A stretch of DNA of 64,000 bases from Planctomycetia bacterium (GCA_015075745.1 JABTTW010000001.1:1302001-1366000); one strand, 5' to 3'. Numbered from the stretch's first letter, positions 35,955 through 44,437 are shown. Translations and numbers: made by a program. Notes: generated from the letters alone by a model not told the origin.

Positions 35955-36461
35955 GTGGGGGTCGAGAATCATGCGAACGGAGCATGGCGGAAGACGAGTC
36001 GCACACTGACCAGGCGTGCGTGCCGGCTGCGTGTCACGGCGGGCACGCGAAACTGCACATCTGATCTACAACACGTAGCCCATTCCACCTTCAACGTGTA
36101 CCTGACGCCGAATAACTTGTTCGTCGGCCGGATGGACCAGGGGCTTGCCGCGGCGATTGAACACATTGCGTTCGGTTATGACGCCTCCGGGCTGCCGGAG
36201 ACGCCGCGCGTCGATGGGAATGCGGTGGGGACATTTTCCTCGCTTCCGGACGCGGTGATTGAGGTGCGGCTGAAAGGCGATTTCACCGGGGACGGCCGCG
36301 TCACGGGGGCGGACAGCGGGGGTTTTTCGAGCGCCTTGTACGGCGAGGGGGACAACGTGCTTGAGGCGTACTGCGGGGACTTTTCCGGTGACAACCGGGT
36401 GACCGTTGAGGACGTGGATGCGTATTTTAAGGCGATGATTCAGTCGGCGAGTTGTCCGTAA
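35955..36461 (+). pseudogene. 5'-truncated dockerin-type secreted protein remnant
   Basis: An open frame of 168 codons ends in two calcium-binding dockerin-type repeats (GDFTGDGRVTGAD and GDFSGDNRVTVED) followed by VDAYFKAMI. The first ~45 residues lack a signal peptide and a ribosome-binding site and look like random sequence joined to the tail of a secreted beta-rich protein (FNVYLTPNNLFVGRMD). The gene therefore appears to have lost its 5' part, possibly through the adjacent repeat. Dockerin-like tails in planctomycetes anchor or assemble extracellular proteins. A short real gene cannot be ruled out. Confidence 0.6.
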
Positions 36462-36641
36462 GTGATGCAGGCGGTGGGTATGCCCACGGATTGGAATCCG
36501 AGGGCTTAGGGTGCTACGTGGAATGGCGATTTTCCTAAGAACTCAACGGTATCGGACGGGCGGTATGGAGATTGCGAGCGGTATAATCCTGTTGGGGGCG
36601 TCTCGTCGATGTGCGGCGAGCGAATCGGGGAGGATATCCGC

Positions 36642-37394
36642 ATGTTGAAGCAAGCTGGTCTTGTGTCCTCTGTCGTTCTGATTGTCTTCGCCGGTCAAAT
36701 GGCGCTGGCCGGTCCGGTGCTGGACATCGACCCGGACCTCATGGGCATCCCGCGCGGCGGGATTATTGTCGACCAGCAGCCAAATCTTGGGGGCGGATCT
36801 GGATCGGACACTTCGTTTGTCGAAGATGACGGGCTTCCCGAGGTGTGGCAACTGATCGCAGATAACATCGACCTGACATCAGATGCAACCGCGCGGCGAC
36901 TCACGTGGTGGGGCTTTTATGGCGGAAACTTCTCGGGAAGCCGCGATCCGCCCGTCGGCCATGAGTACATGCGTGTCAGATTCTACGCGGCCCGACCCGG
37001 CGACGGCCTGCCCGACAGTTCATCGATTCTATTTGAAGAAACATTCCTGAATGCAACTCGAATAGCGACAGGGCGCGTGATCCCTGGCGGCTGGCAGGAG
37101 TTTAGGTATGACATTAATCTCTCAACTCCAGTCTCACTCCAATCGAACACGCGGTACTGGATCGAAATCTCTCAACAGGGCGACATTGATAGTCATTTTA
37201 GATGGGAGTCTGGGGCCGGGCTCCAGCCCGGATTCGCGTTCTTAAATTCGATCGTCCCCGACTGGCGATTCACCAACGGGAGTTATGCATTTCAGCTTTC
37301 CAGTGTCCCAGAGCCAAGCTCGCTTTGTCTACTTGTTGCTTCTGTTCTTCTCTTGAAGGGTCTGACACGGGGGAGAAAGAGGCGATGCCTATGA
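36642..37394 (+). CDS. PEP-CTERM sorting domain protein
   Basis: The protein has 250 residues. ATG at 36642 follows GGGGAGG with good spacing; an upstream ATG at 36609 has no signal peptide fit. Signal peptide residues ~1-24 end ALAGP. The middle is a beta-rich domain (RLTWWGFYGGNFSG, RYWIEISQQGDIDSHFRWES) typical of surface proteins, with no enzyme motif. The C-terminus is VPEPSSLCLLVASVLLLKG then RGRKRR, an exosortase signal. It is followed by another secreted protein gene. Confidence 0.85.
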   Translation: MLKQAGLVSSVVLIVFAGQMALAGPVLDIDPDLMGIPRGGIIVDQQPNLGGGSGSDTSFVEDDGLPEVWQLIADNIDLTSDATARRLTWWGFYGGNFSGSRDPPVGHEYMRVRFYAARPGDGLPDSSSILFEETFLNATRIATGRVIPGGWQEFRYDINLSTPVSLQSNTRYWIEISQQGDIDSHFRWESGAGLQPGFAFLNSIVPDWRFTNGSYAFQLSSVPEPSSLCLLVASVLLLKGLTRGRKRRCL

Positions 37395-37492
37395 CGGACG
37401 CGATTAGGCCGGAGATCGCCCGACAACTCGCCTAAGAACTCGGGAACTCATTTTCATCGTCGAGAGTATCAATTTGATTAGGAGATGAACCC

Positions 37493-38299
37493 ATGTGCCA
37501 TCTTCGCGCAGAGTCCGCGCGCTTCACCGCGATCGTTTTTTCTTCTTTCCTTATCGGCGTGTTCAATGTGTCACAACCATCCAGCGCTCAGTGCACCGAC
37601 CCGGTCCCGAGCACGCCCATCGAGGGTCTCGTCGCCGCGCAGCCGGTCCTAGACTGGGGCTGGTGCGTGGCCATGCAAGATAGCGGGGACTTCACCATTG
37701 TCTGGATCGACGATTCACCGCCCGGGAAGTTAGGCGTCGTCCGGGCTCAACGCTATTGCCGGTCAGGGGCATTGCTGGGAGCCTCGGCAGCCCTGACCGA
37801 CGCCAGCGGGACGCGAAGTTCTCTATCCGTCGCGTCCAGCCGGCTCGGCCACTACTGCGTTACGTGGACGAGCGCGCAGGGAGATGCAGCTCCCTCGATT
37901 CTGACAACGCACCTGCAGGAATTCGACTTCGACAACTTCACGTTCACGGGGTCCACGCCCTCCGCGGACTACGGCGACTTTTTTCCGTCGGCCGGGGCGT
38001 CGGACGCGACAACAAACCGTGCAACGGTATCCTGGTCGAACGCGCACGAAAACGAAGGCCTCCATTATGCAATCGACGGCGCACAGGCTGGGACACTTCG
38101 CACGTGTGACACGCTTTGCCCGGCCCGCGCGAATTTTTGGGACCCTTGCGTGTCGACGCGATCGGAGGATGGAATTACCGCGATTGTATTTGCATTTGAT
38201 GAAATCCCCGTCGACTTGGACTCTCCTTGGAACATCGCGATCATCGTTATAGATCAGAATGGAGCGATTCTCGAACAACTCGTGGCATTCGGAACATAG
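37493..38299 (+). CDS. Secreted protein of unknown function
   Basis: The protein has 268 residues. ATG at 37493 follows TTAGGAGATGAACCC. A signal peptide (~10-32, VFSSFLIGVFNVSQPSSAQ) is followed by CTDPVPSTPIEG. Repeated beta-strand segments such as DFTIVWIDDSPPGKLGVVRAQ and GHYCVTWTSAQGD resemble propeller blades. Six cysteines could pair outside the cell. No domain is recognised. It shares the strand with the PEP-CTERM gene upstream and may be expressed with it. Confidence 0.7.
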   Translation: MCHLRAESARFTAIVFSSFLIGVFNVSQPSSAQCTDPVPSTPIEGLVAAQPVLDWGWCVAMQDSGDFTIVWIDDSPPGKLGVVRAQRYCRSGALLGASAALTDASGTRSSLSVASSRLGHYCVTWTSAQGDAAPSILTTHLQEFDFDNFTFTGSTPSADYGDFFPSAGASDATTNRATVSWSNAHENEGLHYAIDGAQAGTLRTCDTLCPARANFWDPCVSTRSEDGITAIVFAFDEIPVDLDSPWNIAIIVIDQNGAILEQLVAFGT

Positions 38300-38304
38300 T
38301 GTTT

Positions 38305-38523
38305 ATGATCGAACCCCATGCGGCCAGCTTCCTTTCTTGGCGCGTACAATTGACCGCCCTGTCAAAGAAAGGAGTTCGCAGCAAGAAACATGCAGGCCGA
38401 CGCGGCCTGAAAGTCACACTGCATCTCCTAACTGCCGACCAGGCACTAGCCGCGCTCTTGGCGATCAAGCCTGAAGACGTCAAGCGGATCGTCGGCAAGC
38501 CCAAGGACAAGAAACGAGGCTAA
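38305..38523 (+). CDS. Short basic protein of unknown function
   Basis: The putative protein has 72 residues. ATG at 38305 is five bases after the preceding stop. The N-terminal part is neutral, followed by a basic stretch (KKGVRSKKHAGRRG), a predicted helix (LTADQALAALLAIKPEDVKRI) and a KPKDKKRG tail. The helix-then-Lys-rich pattern is common in small planctomycete proteins of unknown role. No Shine-Dalgarno sequence is visible, so translational coupling or a spurious frame are both possible. Confidence 0.5.
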   Translation: MIEPHAASFLSWRVQLTALSKKGVRSKKHAGRRGLKVTLHLLTADQALAALLAIKPEDVKRIVGKPKDKKRG

Positions 38524-38591
38524 CCGACTCCATTTAGAGCGTCCATCGTTGTTATGTTATATGCATAATTCAGCCTAAGGAGTTTGCGGCC

Positions 38592-39296
38592 CTAGTTGAC
38601 CGGCGTGCTGGACGCCGGCTGTTTGAATCCCATCGCCTGAATCTTGCGCCCCGTGACGTTGCCCGCCTCGTCGCTGGCCAGCCAGAGGAACGGGAGGGTC
38701 CATTGCGCGTCCTCGGCGGCGTCGCCGGTCAGACCGCCGGGGATCTCCACGGAGTTGATCCGCACGCCGGTGCCGCGATGCTCGGCGGCAAGAAGCTGAG
38801 TAAGACCCTCAAGGGCCTGAGTGGAGATGATGAATGCGCCGCCCTGCGGTTTGATCTGGCTGCCCCATGCGCTGGTGACGTTGATGATCGACCCGCCGCC
38901 CTGGCGCTCCATCCACGGAAGCGCCTCGCGGCAGACGAGATAAGCCCCGGTCAGGTTGGTCGCCAGCACGTTTCGCCACGGATCGACGGGATAATTGACG
39001 ACGGAAAGCTTGGGGCCGGTGATCGACACGGCGTTGATGACCACATCGATCCGGCCATAGCGATCCACGACGCGGTGAACGGCGCGGACGATTTCTTCCT
39101 CCTGTTGCAGGTCGCATCGCACAATAAGCGGCGGGCTCGGGCGATCGAAGAAGCGGCGCTGGAGCGTCTCGACATCGCGGCTGCGGCGGACGGAAAGCGC
39201 CGTAAGGGCGCCGGCCTCGACGAACAACTCCGCCAGGCGGATGCCCACCGGACTGCTGGAGCCCGTGATCAGGACGACTTTGCCTTCGACGGACAA
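38592..39296 (-). CDS. Short-chain dehydrogenase-like protein with degenerate active site
   Basis: The protein has 234 residues. TTG at 39296 is the best start: GGAGGAG stands six bases before it and the sequence then reads MSVEGKVVLITGSSSPVG, the Rossmann nucleotide site. VVINAVSITGP and GAYLVCREALPWMERQGGGSIINVTSAWG follow the SDR pattern. The catalytic YxxxK motif is absent: the aligned segment reads GAFIISTQALEG, with Phe for Tyr and Thr for Lys. It may bind NAD(P) without catalysing the usual reduction, or catalyse another step. It is divergent from the isochorismatase-family gene at 39452. Confidence 0.82.
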   Translation of the reverse strand: MSVEGKVVLITGSSSPVGIRLAELFVEAGALTALSVRRSRDVETLQRRFFDRPSPPLIVRCDLQQEEEIVRAVHRVVDRYGRIDVVINAVSITGPKLSVVNYPVDPWRNVLATNLTGAYLVCREALPWMERQGGGSIINVTSAWGSQIKPQGGAFIISTQALEGLTQLLAAEHRGTGVRINSVEIPGGLTGDAAEDAQWTLPFLWLASDEAGNVTGRKIQAMGFKQPASSTPVN

Positions 39297-39451
39297 ATCA
39301 CTCCTCCGTGCCAAGAGGTGCTGACGCCCGCCAGCGATGACGGTACCTGCATGATATCGGCAGGCGCTATTGAAACCAAGAGATTGTCGCGTTGTATCGC
39401 GCGATTGGGCGCGCTATACTGCGAGCCGACGGGGGAAAAGGGCGGAGCAAC

Positions 39452-40027
39452 ATGTCCAACGCGCACCTGGCAGAAGCCTCGCTGGCGGTACTTGTCGTCA
39501 TAGACGTACAGGAAAAGATGCTCTCGGCGATTTCCAGCTCGCCGCCGGCGGAGCTTGTCGCGGCGCAGGCACGGCTCATTGGGGCGGCCCGAATTCTGGA
39601 AATCCCGGTCATCTACACCGAGCAATACCCCAAAGGTCTGGGCCCGACCGACGACGGGCTGAAAAAAGTACTGATCGAGTCGACCGGCCCCCTGGTGAAG
39701 AGCACCTGCAGTTGCTGGCGGGACGAGGCCTTTCGCAACGCCCTTCAGCGCACCGAGCGGGAACACGTCATCCTCTGCGGTCTGGAGACCCACGTCTGCA
39801 TTCAGCAAACGGCGATGGACCTGCTTCGGGTGGATTACGACGTCTTCGTGCCGCTTGACGCGGTCGGTTCCCGCCGAAAAAGTGACATGGACGCGGCACT
39901 ATGCAGAATGCGTCAGGCCGGCGTCGAAGTGACGACGATCGAGTCGATGATCTTCGAACTGGTCGAGCGCTGCGACCATCCGAAGTTCAAGGATATCCTC
40001 CCGCTGATCAAGCAGGCCACGGTGTAA
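39452..40027 (+). CDS. Isochorismatase-family hydrolase
   Basis: The protein has 191 residues. ATG at 39452 follows GGCGGAG. The cysteine-hydrolase triad is recognisable: Asp18 in VVIDVQEKM, Lys83 in PLVKSTCSCW and Cys116 in LCGLETHVCIQQTA. The family includes YcaC-type and nicotinamidase-like enzymes as well as isochorismatase, so the substrate is open. It is only nine bases before a zinc-ribbon membrane protein and divergent from the SDR-like gene. Confidence 0.88.
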   Translation: MSNAHLAEASLAVLVVIDVQEKMLSAISSSPPAELVAAQARLIGAARILEIPVIYTEQYPKGLGPTDDGLKKVLIESTGPLVKSTCSCWRDEAFRNALQRTEREHVILCGLETHVCIQQTAMDLLRVDYDVFVPLDAVGSRRKSDMDAALCRMRQAGVEVTTIESMIFELVERCDHPKFKDILPLIKQATV

Positions 40028-40035
40028 GCCCGATC

Positions 40036-40293
40036 ATGCCCGATGCCGCTTACCAAGACGATTCCGATCCTGATCTGCCGCTCGATCAGGACATGGACGA
40101 CGATTCCGCCGATATGGTCGCGGACATGGCCTGCCCCGAGTGCGGCGCTGCGGTCATCGCGGACACACCGAAGTGCCCGATGTGCGGAGAATGGATCAGG
40201 CCGGTTCCGGCGCGACGGGGAAACTGGCGAAAGTGGCTTTTCGTGGCGGCGGTGTTGTTAATGCTGCTGGCGACTTTGCGATTCACGTTCTAG
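40036..40293 (+). CDS. Small zinc-ribbon protein with C-terminal membrane anchor
   Basis: The protein has 85 residues. ATG at 40036 is eight bases after the isochorismatase stop. An acidic N-terminus (DDSDPDLPLDQDMDDD) precedes a four-cysteine zinc ribbon (CPECGAAV and CPMCGEW), then a basic linker and a single C-terminal membrane helix (WLFVAAVLLMLLATLRF). This tail-anchored zinc-ribbon layout is common in planctomycetes. The function is unknown. The last 36 bases overlap the convergent gene at 40258. Confidence 0.78.
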   Translation: MPDAAYQDDSDPDLPLDQDMDDDSADMVADMACPECGAAVIADTPKCPMCGEWIRPVPARRGNWRKWLFVAAVLLMLLATLRFTF

Positions 40294-40452
40294 CAAGGCG
40301 GCTTCGTAGCGATCCTGGCAATCGAGGCATCGCAAAGCCCGCGGCACGGCCCGGAGCCGGTCGGCGCAGATGGCGAGGCTGCAATCGAGGCAGAATCGCA
40401 GATCGACGGGGGCGGATCGAAGGGCGGCGGAAAGCTGCGGCGATTCTCTCAT
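40258..40452 (-). CDS. Small DksA/TraR-type zinc-finger protein
   Basis: The protein has 64 residues. ATG at 40452 follows AAAGGAG. A C4 zinc finger, FCLDCSLAICADRLRAVP followed by ALRCLDCQDRYE, matches the DksA/TraR zinc finger including the ADRLRAVP helix, but the N-terminal coiled coil that reaches into RNA polymerase is missing. Other short TraR-like proteins bind RNA polymerase alone. It overlaps the 3' end of the convergent zinc-ribbon gene by 36 bases, so transcripts may interfere. Confidence 0.7.
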   Translation of the reverse strand: MRESPQLSAALRSAPVDLRFCLDCSLAICADRLRAVPRALRCLDCQDRYEAALLERESQSRQQH

Positions 40453-40640
40453 GGCGGACACTCCTTTGTCAGCAGACATGAATCGGGCCCTCCGAAGTAT
40501 TGAGTGCGAAGCCGACGAAGCGGGAAGAACGGCTCCCGCCGGTGCGACACGGCCCGCATCATACAATTCCTGACGCATCTGCCAAGCGAAAAAGAAAAAC
40601 GCCCCGTACGAGGCCTGGCCCGGGGCTGTTGGTTCTTTAT

Positions 40641-40769
40641 ATCCTGGGTTTCCTGGGCCCGGACGAGCAGATCGGCGAACGCGGCGCAGTCTTGGTCGTG
40701 GAGAAAGACCCTCATGCGGCCGTTGCTGCGATCGATGACGCGGGACGGATCGGCGCACCGGCGAGAAGG
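40641..40769 (-). pseudogene. Possible remnant of a REP-associated tyrosine transposase
   Basis: A minus-strand frame encodes DPSRVIDRSNGRMRVFLHDQ followed by DCAAFADLLVRAQE. This resembles the N-terminal region of Y1 (RAYT) transposases, which read like R-GNGR-x-x-VF-x-x-x-x-D-Y-AAF. The catalytic HUH and Tyr motifs are absent and stops flank it. It is 140 bases from a dense REP-like palindrome cluster, the usual substrate of such enzymes. Confidence 0.35.
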
Positions 40770-40912
40770 ATGGAGCGTAAGCCTCTCCGATCATGCGCGG
40801 CTTGAAGGAGGAGAATTTGAAAGGCCGTTTGTCCTGGAGGTAAATTGGGGACAACCAGGGATCGAGTCAGGGACATCATGGCGGATTAACGACATCCTGA
40901 ATTATGGTGGTT

Positions 40913-41124
40913 AGGCCGTTTCAACGGCCTTCCCCGCAGGGCTACTAGGCCAGGGCTTTAGCCCTGGTCAACAAAGGCGACCCTCCATCCCCCTATCTCT
41001 CCCCCCATCCCCCGGCCGCTTCGAGGCCGGGGGATGGGGGGAGAGTGCTACGAGCGCGGCACCCTCAGGCCAGCCCTAAAGGACTGGTCTAGTAGCCCTG
41101 CGGGAAAGCCCCGTGAACGGGGCT
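40913..41124. repeat. REP-like palindrome cluster (BIME-type)
   Basis: Nested palindromes: AGGCCGTT-TC-AACGGCCT (40913-40930), CCAGGGCT-TT-AGCCCTGG (40950-40967), a perfect 21-base hairpin arm pair (40997-41017 and 41025-41045, beginning CTCTCCCCCCATC with a 7-base loop) and AGCCCCGT-GA-ACGGGGCT (41107-41124). CCCGCAGGGCTACTAG at 40933-40948 returns inverted at 41089-41104, enclosing the central hairpin. This is the structure of bacterial interspersed mosaic elements. Confidence 0.8.
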
Positions 41125-41310
41125 GCAACCCATTCCAAATCACGCGAATCAGTATTTTTCTAGCGCCTCGTCGTCGCGGTCCCGTTCGCAAAGTGTCATG
41201 CCCATGACACGGCGATTCAGCACCTGATACACAACGCCCGACTCGGTAATCCGCGGAGACCGGAGCACGGCCCAACCTAACCCAGCCCGTCCGACCGGCC
41301 AAATAAATCA

Positions 41311-41347
41311 ACCTGACACCTGACACCTTTGACACCTGACACCTTTT
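41311..41347. repeat. GACACCT microrepeat
   Basis: GACACCT occurs four times in about 35 bases, alternating with short spacers (CTGACACCTGACACCTTTG then GACACCTGACACCTTTT). It is a simple local direct repeat without a coding role that I can see. Confidence 0.6.
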
Positions 41348-41721
41348 CTTGCACCGCGGCGGAAGTGCTCGACCGCGTTGGGCAGATCTTCCCCTCCAAC
41401 AGGCCTTGGGAACTGCAATCAAAGATGACTATCAACGCCACAGCTCCAAGCGTTCGCGACACAGGCCCATCACTCGAAACACGCCCTATCCACTTGCCCT
41501 CAAGCCGCCACGGCTTCGCGCCGCAACGAGCCAGGAACGAAAGCTCGCGCAGAAGTACCGACAAACCATCGCTGCTTAGTTCACGGCGTTGCCCGAAGGG
41601 GCGAAACACCCGCGCCGAACCCGGCGGCCGACAGGTGCATCTCAGATAGCGGAGGATTCCATTTCAGAGTGAACCAGGACAGGAGAACCCGGAGGGACAT
41701 GAGTAATCTGGATGGAGTATT

Positions 41722-42444
41722 TCAAAATCTTTGAGATTCAAAGAACTTGTCAGGGTAGGAACAGTTTAACTGCCAGCATTTATAGTCTTGCCGATGCACG
41801 ATCCCTCGCCCTTCTTTCTTGCCGCGTAACTCGAGTCTTCTAAGGAAATATGAATCCACAATCTCAAACCAGGCATCGAGTACGAGGTCATTCGTTTCAG
41901 ACCTGATCATGTAGCATTCCCTGGAATCTATCGATACGATTCTCAAGTACCGTGCGTTCAGAAGATACCTGTCAATGATCTCGGAAGGTTGTCCTTTCAG
42001 AAACTCGGCGATGAACACAGGATTGTTACGTAATAGAGTTGCCGCTCGCGACCCCAACAGGTCTTCGGAATCGATCAATGAAATACTCGCGGGAGCACTG
42101 GTTACTACTTGAGGTCTCTGAATTGATCGCATCCAGAATTGAAGCGTTACGCCATCGGTCAAAATCATGGGGCCTCCGACTCCCTCGATTAACCAAAAAC
42201 GCGCTTTGTCAGGCCTATCGATTGCTAGGTCAAATCGGGCATTTGTTTCGAATCCCGTCTTTTCAACGATATTGCATACGGCAATTTCCACGCGATAGGA
42301 ATCAGCTTTTGTCAGTACACCAAAAAACGATTTCACGTTGTCCAATGGGCTCGCACGGCTGTCACGCCCTTGGCTATGTATTGCTGGTTTTGAATCGCAC
42401 CGCATGAAGGCGAAGGAAAGAATCGTAGGCCCAACTAGAACCAA
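41722..42444 (-). CDS. Hypothetical protein, LolA-like pattern, in an AT-richer segment
   Basis: An open frame of 240 codons from TTG 42444. It continues upstream without an earlier convincing start, through a hydrophobic segment (LITSCFLVLVGPTILSFAF), so the true start is uncertain. The body (SFFGVLTKADSYRVEIAVCN, RFDLAIDRPDKARFWLIEG, DGVTLQFWMRSIQRP) has the strand pattern of LolA-fold or DUF2092 envelope proteins that read out lipoprotein or polymer, but I cannot assign it. Base composition and codon use are AT-richer than the neighbours, which suggests recent acquisition. Confidence 0.6.
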   Translation of the reverse strand: MVLVGPTILSFAFMRCDSKPAIHSQGRDSRASPLDNVKSFFGVLTKADSYRVEIAVCNIVEKTGFETNARFDLAIDRPDKARFWLIEGVGGPMILTDGVTLQFWMRSIQRPQVVTSAPASISLIDSEDLLGSRAATLLRNNPVFIAEFLKGQPSEIIDRYLLNARYLRIVSIDSRECYMIRSETNDLVLDAWFEIVDSYFLRRLELRGKKEGRGIVHRQDYKCWQLNCSYPDKFFESQRF

Positions 42445-42694
42445 GAAGCAACTTGTAATCAGTCCACCAGGAAGCTGATTAAGGCCCCTGCGGGACAGTT
42501 TCGTGGCGTTCGGAGAGCGAAGAGGTGTTAGGATGATTTTCTCCCTTCTTTCCGGGGCCGTCCCCTTGGGCGAAGCGTTACTTGTAGCCCGAGTCCATCC
42601 GGATCGTGAAAACGTATTCTGACCCGACGGTGCAGTATATCTCGTGAGTTTTCAAACCTAAGGCTTTGCACTTAGTGGCCGACTCCCAACTATG

Positions 42695-43237
42695 CTAAGG
42701 CTCTATTATTACGAAGCCTCCCGATACAAACGTACACTCGCTAAGAGTCTGTATTGTCCCAGGAGTCTTGCCGTGAGGACAGGCGAGAATCTGCATCTCG
42801 GCAACGCGCTCATCAGGTCGAGCCTCTGGAATTCTCCTTGAAGCCACAGAATGTGCGATGTATGCAACAAGTTTCAATAGGAAGTCTCTTGACCGGTTTT
42901 CTTGGTATCCATTTGGCCAACTAATTGCCTTATCAAGGGTGAGCGCCCAACACTCGGAAGCAGCGATATCAAACACCGCATCGATTCTGCCGGGTAAGTA
43001 GCCCTCCGTCGTCAGGCACTCGGCCAGGCCATCTGGGTCGAGAAACTTTACTCGCACTCGACGTGGCGGTGCTATTACACGATGCTTCAAGTTATGGCGA
43101 CTCCTGGGACATGCTACTTTTCCAACGCGTCTCCTATGATCGGCATGAGGCCGCGACAATCCTCCCGATGACGTCTCGCCATTCTTAATCTCACGATGCA
43201 CCATTCTACCCGCCTCCCCTACCCCAGGCGCGGTCAT
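42695..43237 (-). CDS. Hypothetical protein in an AT-richer segment
   Basis: About 180 residues from ATG 43237 (MTAPGVGEAG); ATG 43201 is an alternative. The frame extends upstream into the dispersed repeat at 43369-43447, so an earlier start is unlikely. The second half looks protein-like (AVFDIAASECWALTLDKAIS, DFLLKLVAYIAHSVASRRIP), while the first ~70 residues are basic and low in hydrophobics. No family is recognised. It shares the AT-richer composition of the preceding gene. Confidence 0.5.
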   Translation of the reverse strand: MTAPGVGEAGRMVHREIKNGETSSGGLSRPHADHRRRVGKVACPRSRHNLKHRVIAPPRRVRVKFLDPDGLAECLTTEGYLPGRIDAVFDIAASECWALTLDKAISWPNGYQENRSRDFLLKLVAYIAHSVASRRIPEARPDERVAEMQILACPHGKTPGTIQTLSECTFVSGGFVIIEP

Positions 43238-43368
43238 GGAGCAAGTGTTGATGAATAGAGAAGCGTCCGCCCATGCCCCGCGATTCGACCAAAACTGTTG
43301 ACGATCCACGCAGCGTTCGCAGCCTCTCCGTGTCGCTCTTCGCCATTCGAAATTCGCCATTTGCCCGC

Positions 43369-43447
43369 CCCGCCCCAACACATGCCCGCCACAACACTTG
43401 CAATCGAAAAAAATCGGCTGTGTCACCTTATGTCACCTTCGATTTTG
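43369..43447 (-). repeat. Dispersed intergenic repeat, inverted copy C (module 2 only)
   Basis: On the minus strand this reads AAATCGAAGGTGACATAAGG, CGATTTTTTTCG and TTGTGGCGGGCATGTGTTGG, matching module 2 of copies A and B nearly base for base. Module 1 is absent. It lies between the orphan gene and the membrane protein gene at 43583. Confidence 0.75.
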
Positions 43448-43582
43448 CAGGACTTGCGCGCGTCCCGCGCCCCTGCCGGACGTACGACACAGGAGTTCCC
43501 CGAAATGAAATCTCGCAGACTCGCCGCCGCTCAAAGTTTTGACTTTTTTGGCGTTTTGACGTTTCGACCAGCCGCTGCCGGG

Positions 43583-44407
43583 CTAAATATGAACTTTGAA
43601 GAGCGGCTTGAAGATGAGGGCGAAGACGATGGAAAGAACGAGCAGCGATATCAGCCAGTGGACCTCGACGCCGAATATCGGCGTGGACCGGGAGGGGTAG
43701 AAAACTTCGATGGAGCTGATCGCCGACGACGCGGGGATCGACGGCTCGGCGGAGTAGAGCAGGCGGCTGAAAAAGTCGCCGCCGCGGAGCTTGCTGATGC
43801 GCGCGAAGTGACTGCCGACCACGAGCGGCATCTCGACCGTGTCGCCGGCCTCGCCGAAGGTGAGCATGTACACGCCGGCCTGCCGAGGCGTCAGCCGCCA
43901 ATCCACCGTACCGATCGACATGGCGCGGCAGGGGTCGTTCTTATCCGCGGTCAAACCGTCGGGCAGCTTCAGCGCCGCGCCGGCCGCGACGCCTTTTTGT
44001 GGGTCCTTCATCGTGACCTTCACCCTTGCGGTCTGGCCGGGCGGCACCGGGGCGAACTCATAGTGCAACCCGATTTGCACCATGATGAGGACGAAGGGGA
44101 CGGTCATGATGATCATCGGCCGAATGGAATGGCCCATCAGCCGCAGGGCCTGCCAGATGATCTGCCGCTGGGCGCGAAAGGTGACGGACAGGTCATCCTT
44201 GAAGAGCCGCGTGGCGAGCAGGTGCGCTGAGATCTGCTTGCGAACGTCCTCAATCGCGTCCTGATTGGAGGTGTACCGCCAGATGAGAAGCATGACGATG
44301 CCGGTGATCGCGGAGATGATCACCAGCGTGACGGCGGGCGGAAGGAGGGCGCACAGGGAAAAGCCCAAATCCCCCAGGTGCGTCATGATGCTCGTCACGA
44401 TGTCCAA
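43583..44407 (-). CDS. Integral membrane protein, EMC3/DUF106-like
   Basis: The protein has 274 residues. Two or three N-terminal helices (LLPPAVTLVIISAITGIVML, then MIIMTVPFVLIMVQI) flank a cytoplasmic charged helix (NQDAIEDVRKQISAHLLATR). A periplasmic beta-rich segment and a C-terminal helix (WLISLLVLSIVFALIFKPLF) follow. The helix-charged loop-helix pattern resembles the Oxa1-superfamily DUF106/EMC3 proteins, but the resemblance is weak. It is the last gene of the minus-strand cluster with two phosphatase-superfamily proteins. A role in their membrane placement is possible. Confidence 0.72.
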   Translation of the reverse strand: MDIVTSIMTHLGDLGFSLCALLPPAVTLVIISAITGIVMLLIWRYTSNQDAIEDVRKQISAHLLATRLFKDDLSVTFRAQRQIIWQALRLMGHSIRPMIIMTVPFVLIMVQIGLHYEFAPVPPGQTARVKVTMKDPQKGVAAGAALKLPDGLTADKNDPCRAMSIGTVDWRLTPRQAGVYMLTFGEAGDTVEMPLVVGSHFARISKLRGGDFFSRLLYSAEPSIPASSAISSIEVFYPSRSTPIFGVEVHWLISLLVLSIVFALIFKPLFKVHI

Positions 44408-44437
44408 TTCAACCTCTCCGTCCGGCAGCGCCGTGAA

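Larger units (their letters stand above)
40453..41721. other. Intergenic region with transposase remnant and REP-like palindromes
   Basis: No intact gene is supported over 1.27 kb. It contains the possible REP-transposase remnant (40641-40769), the palindrome cluster (40913-41124) and a GACACCT microrepeat (41311-41347). The other open frames have skewed composition and no ribosome-binding site. Confidence 0.55.
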
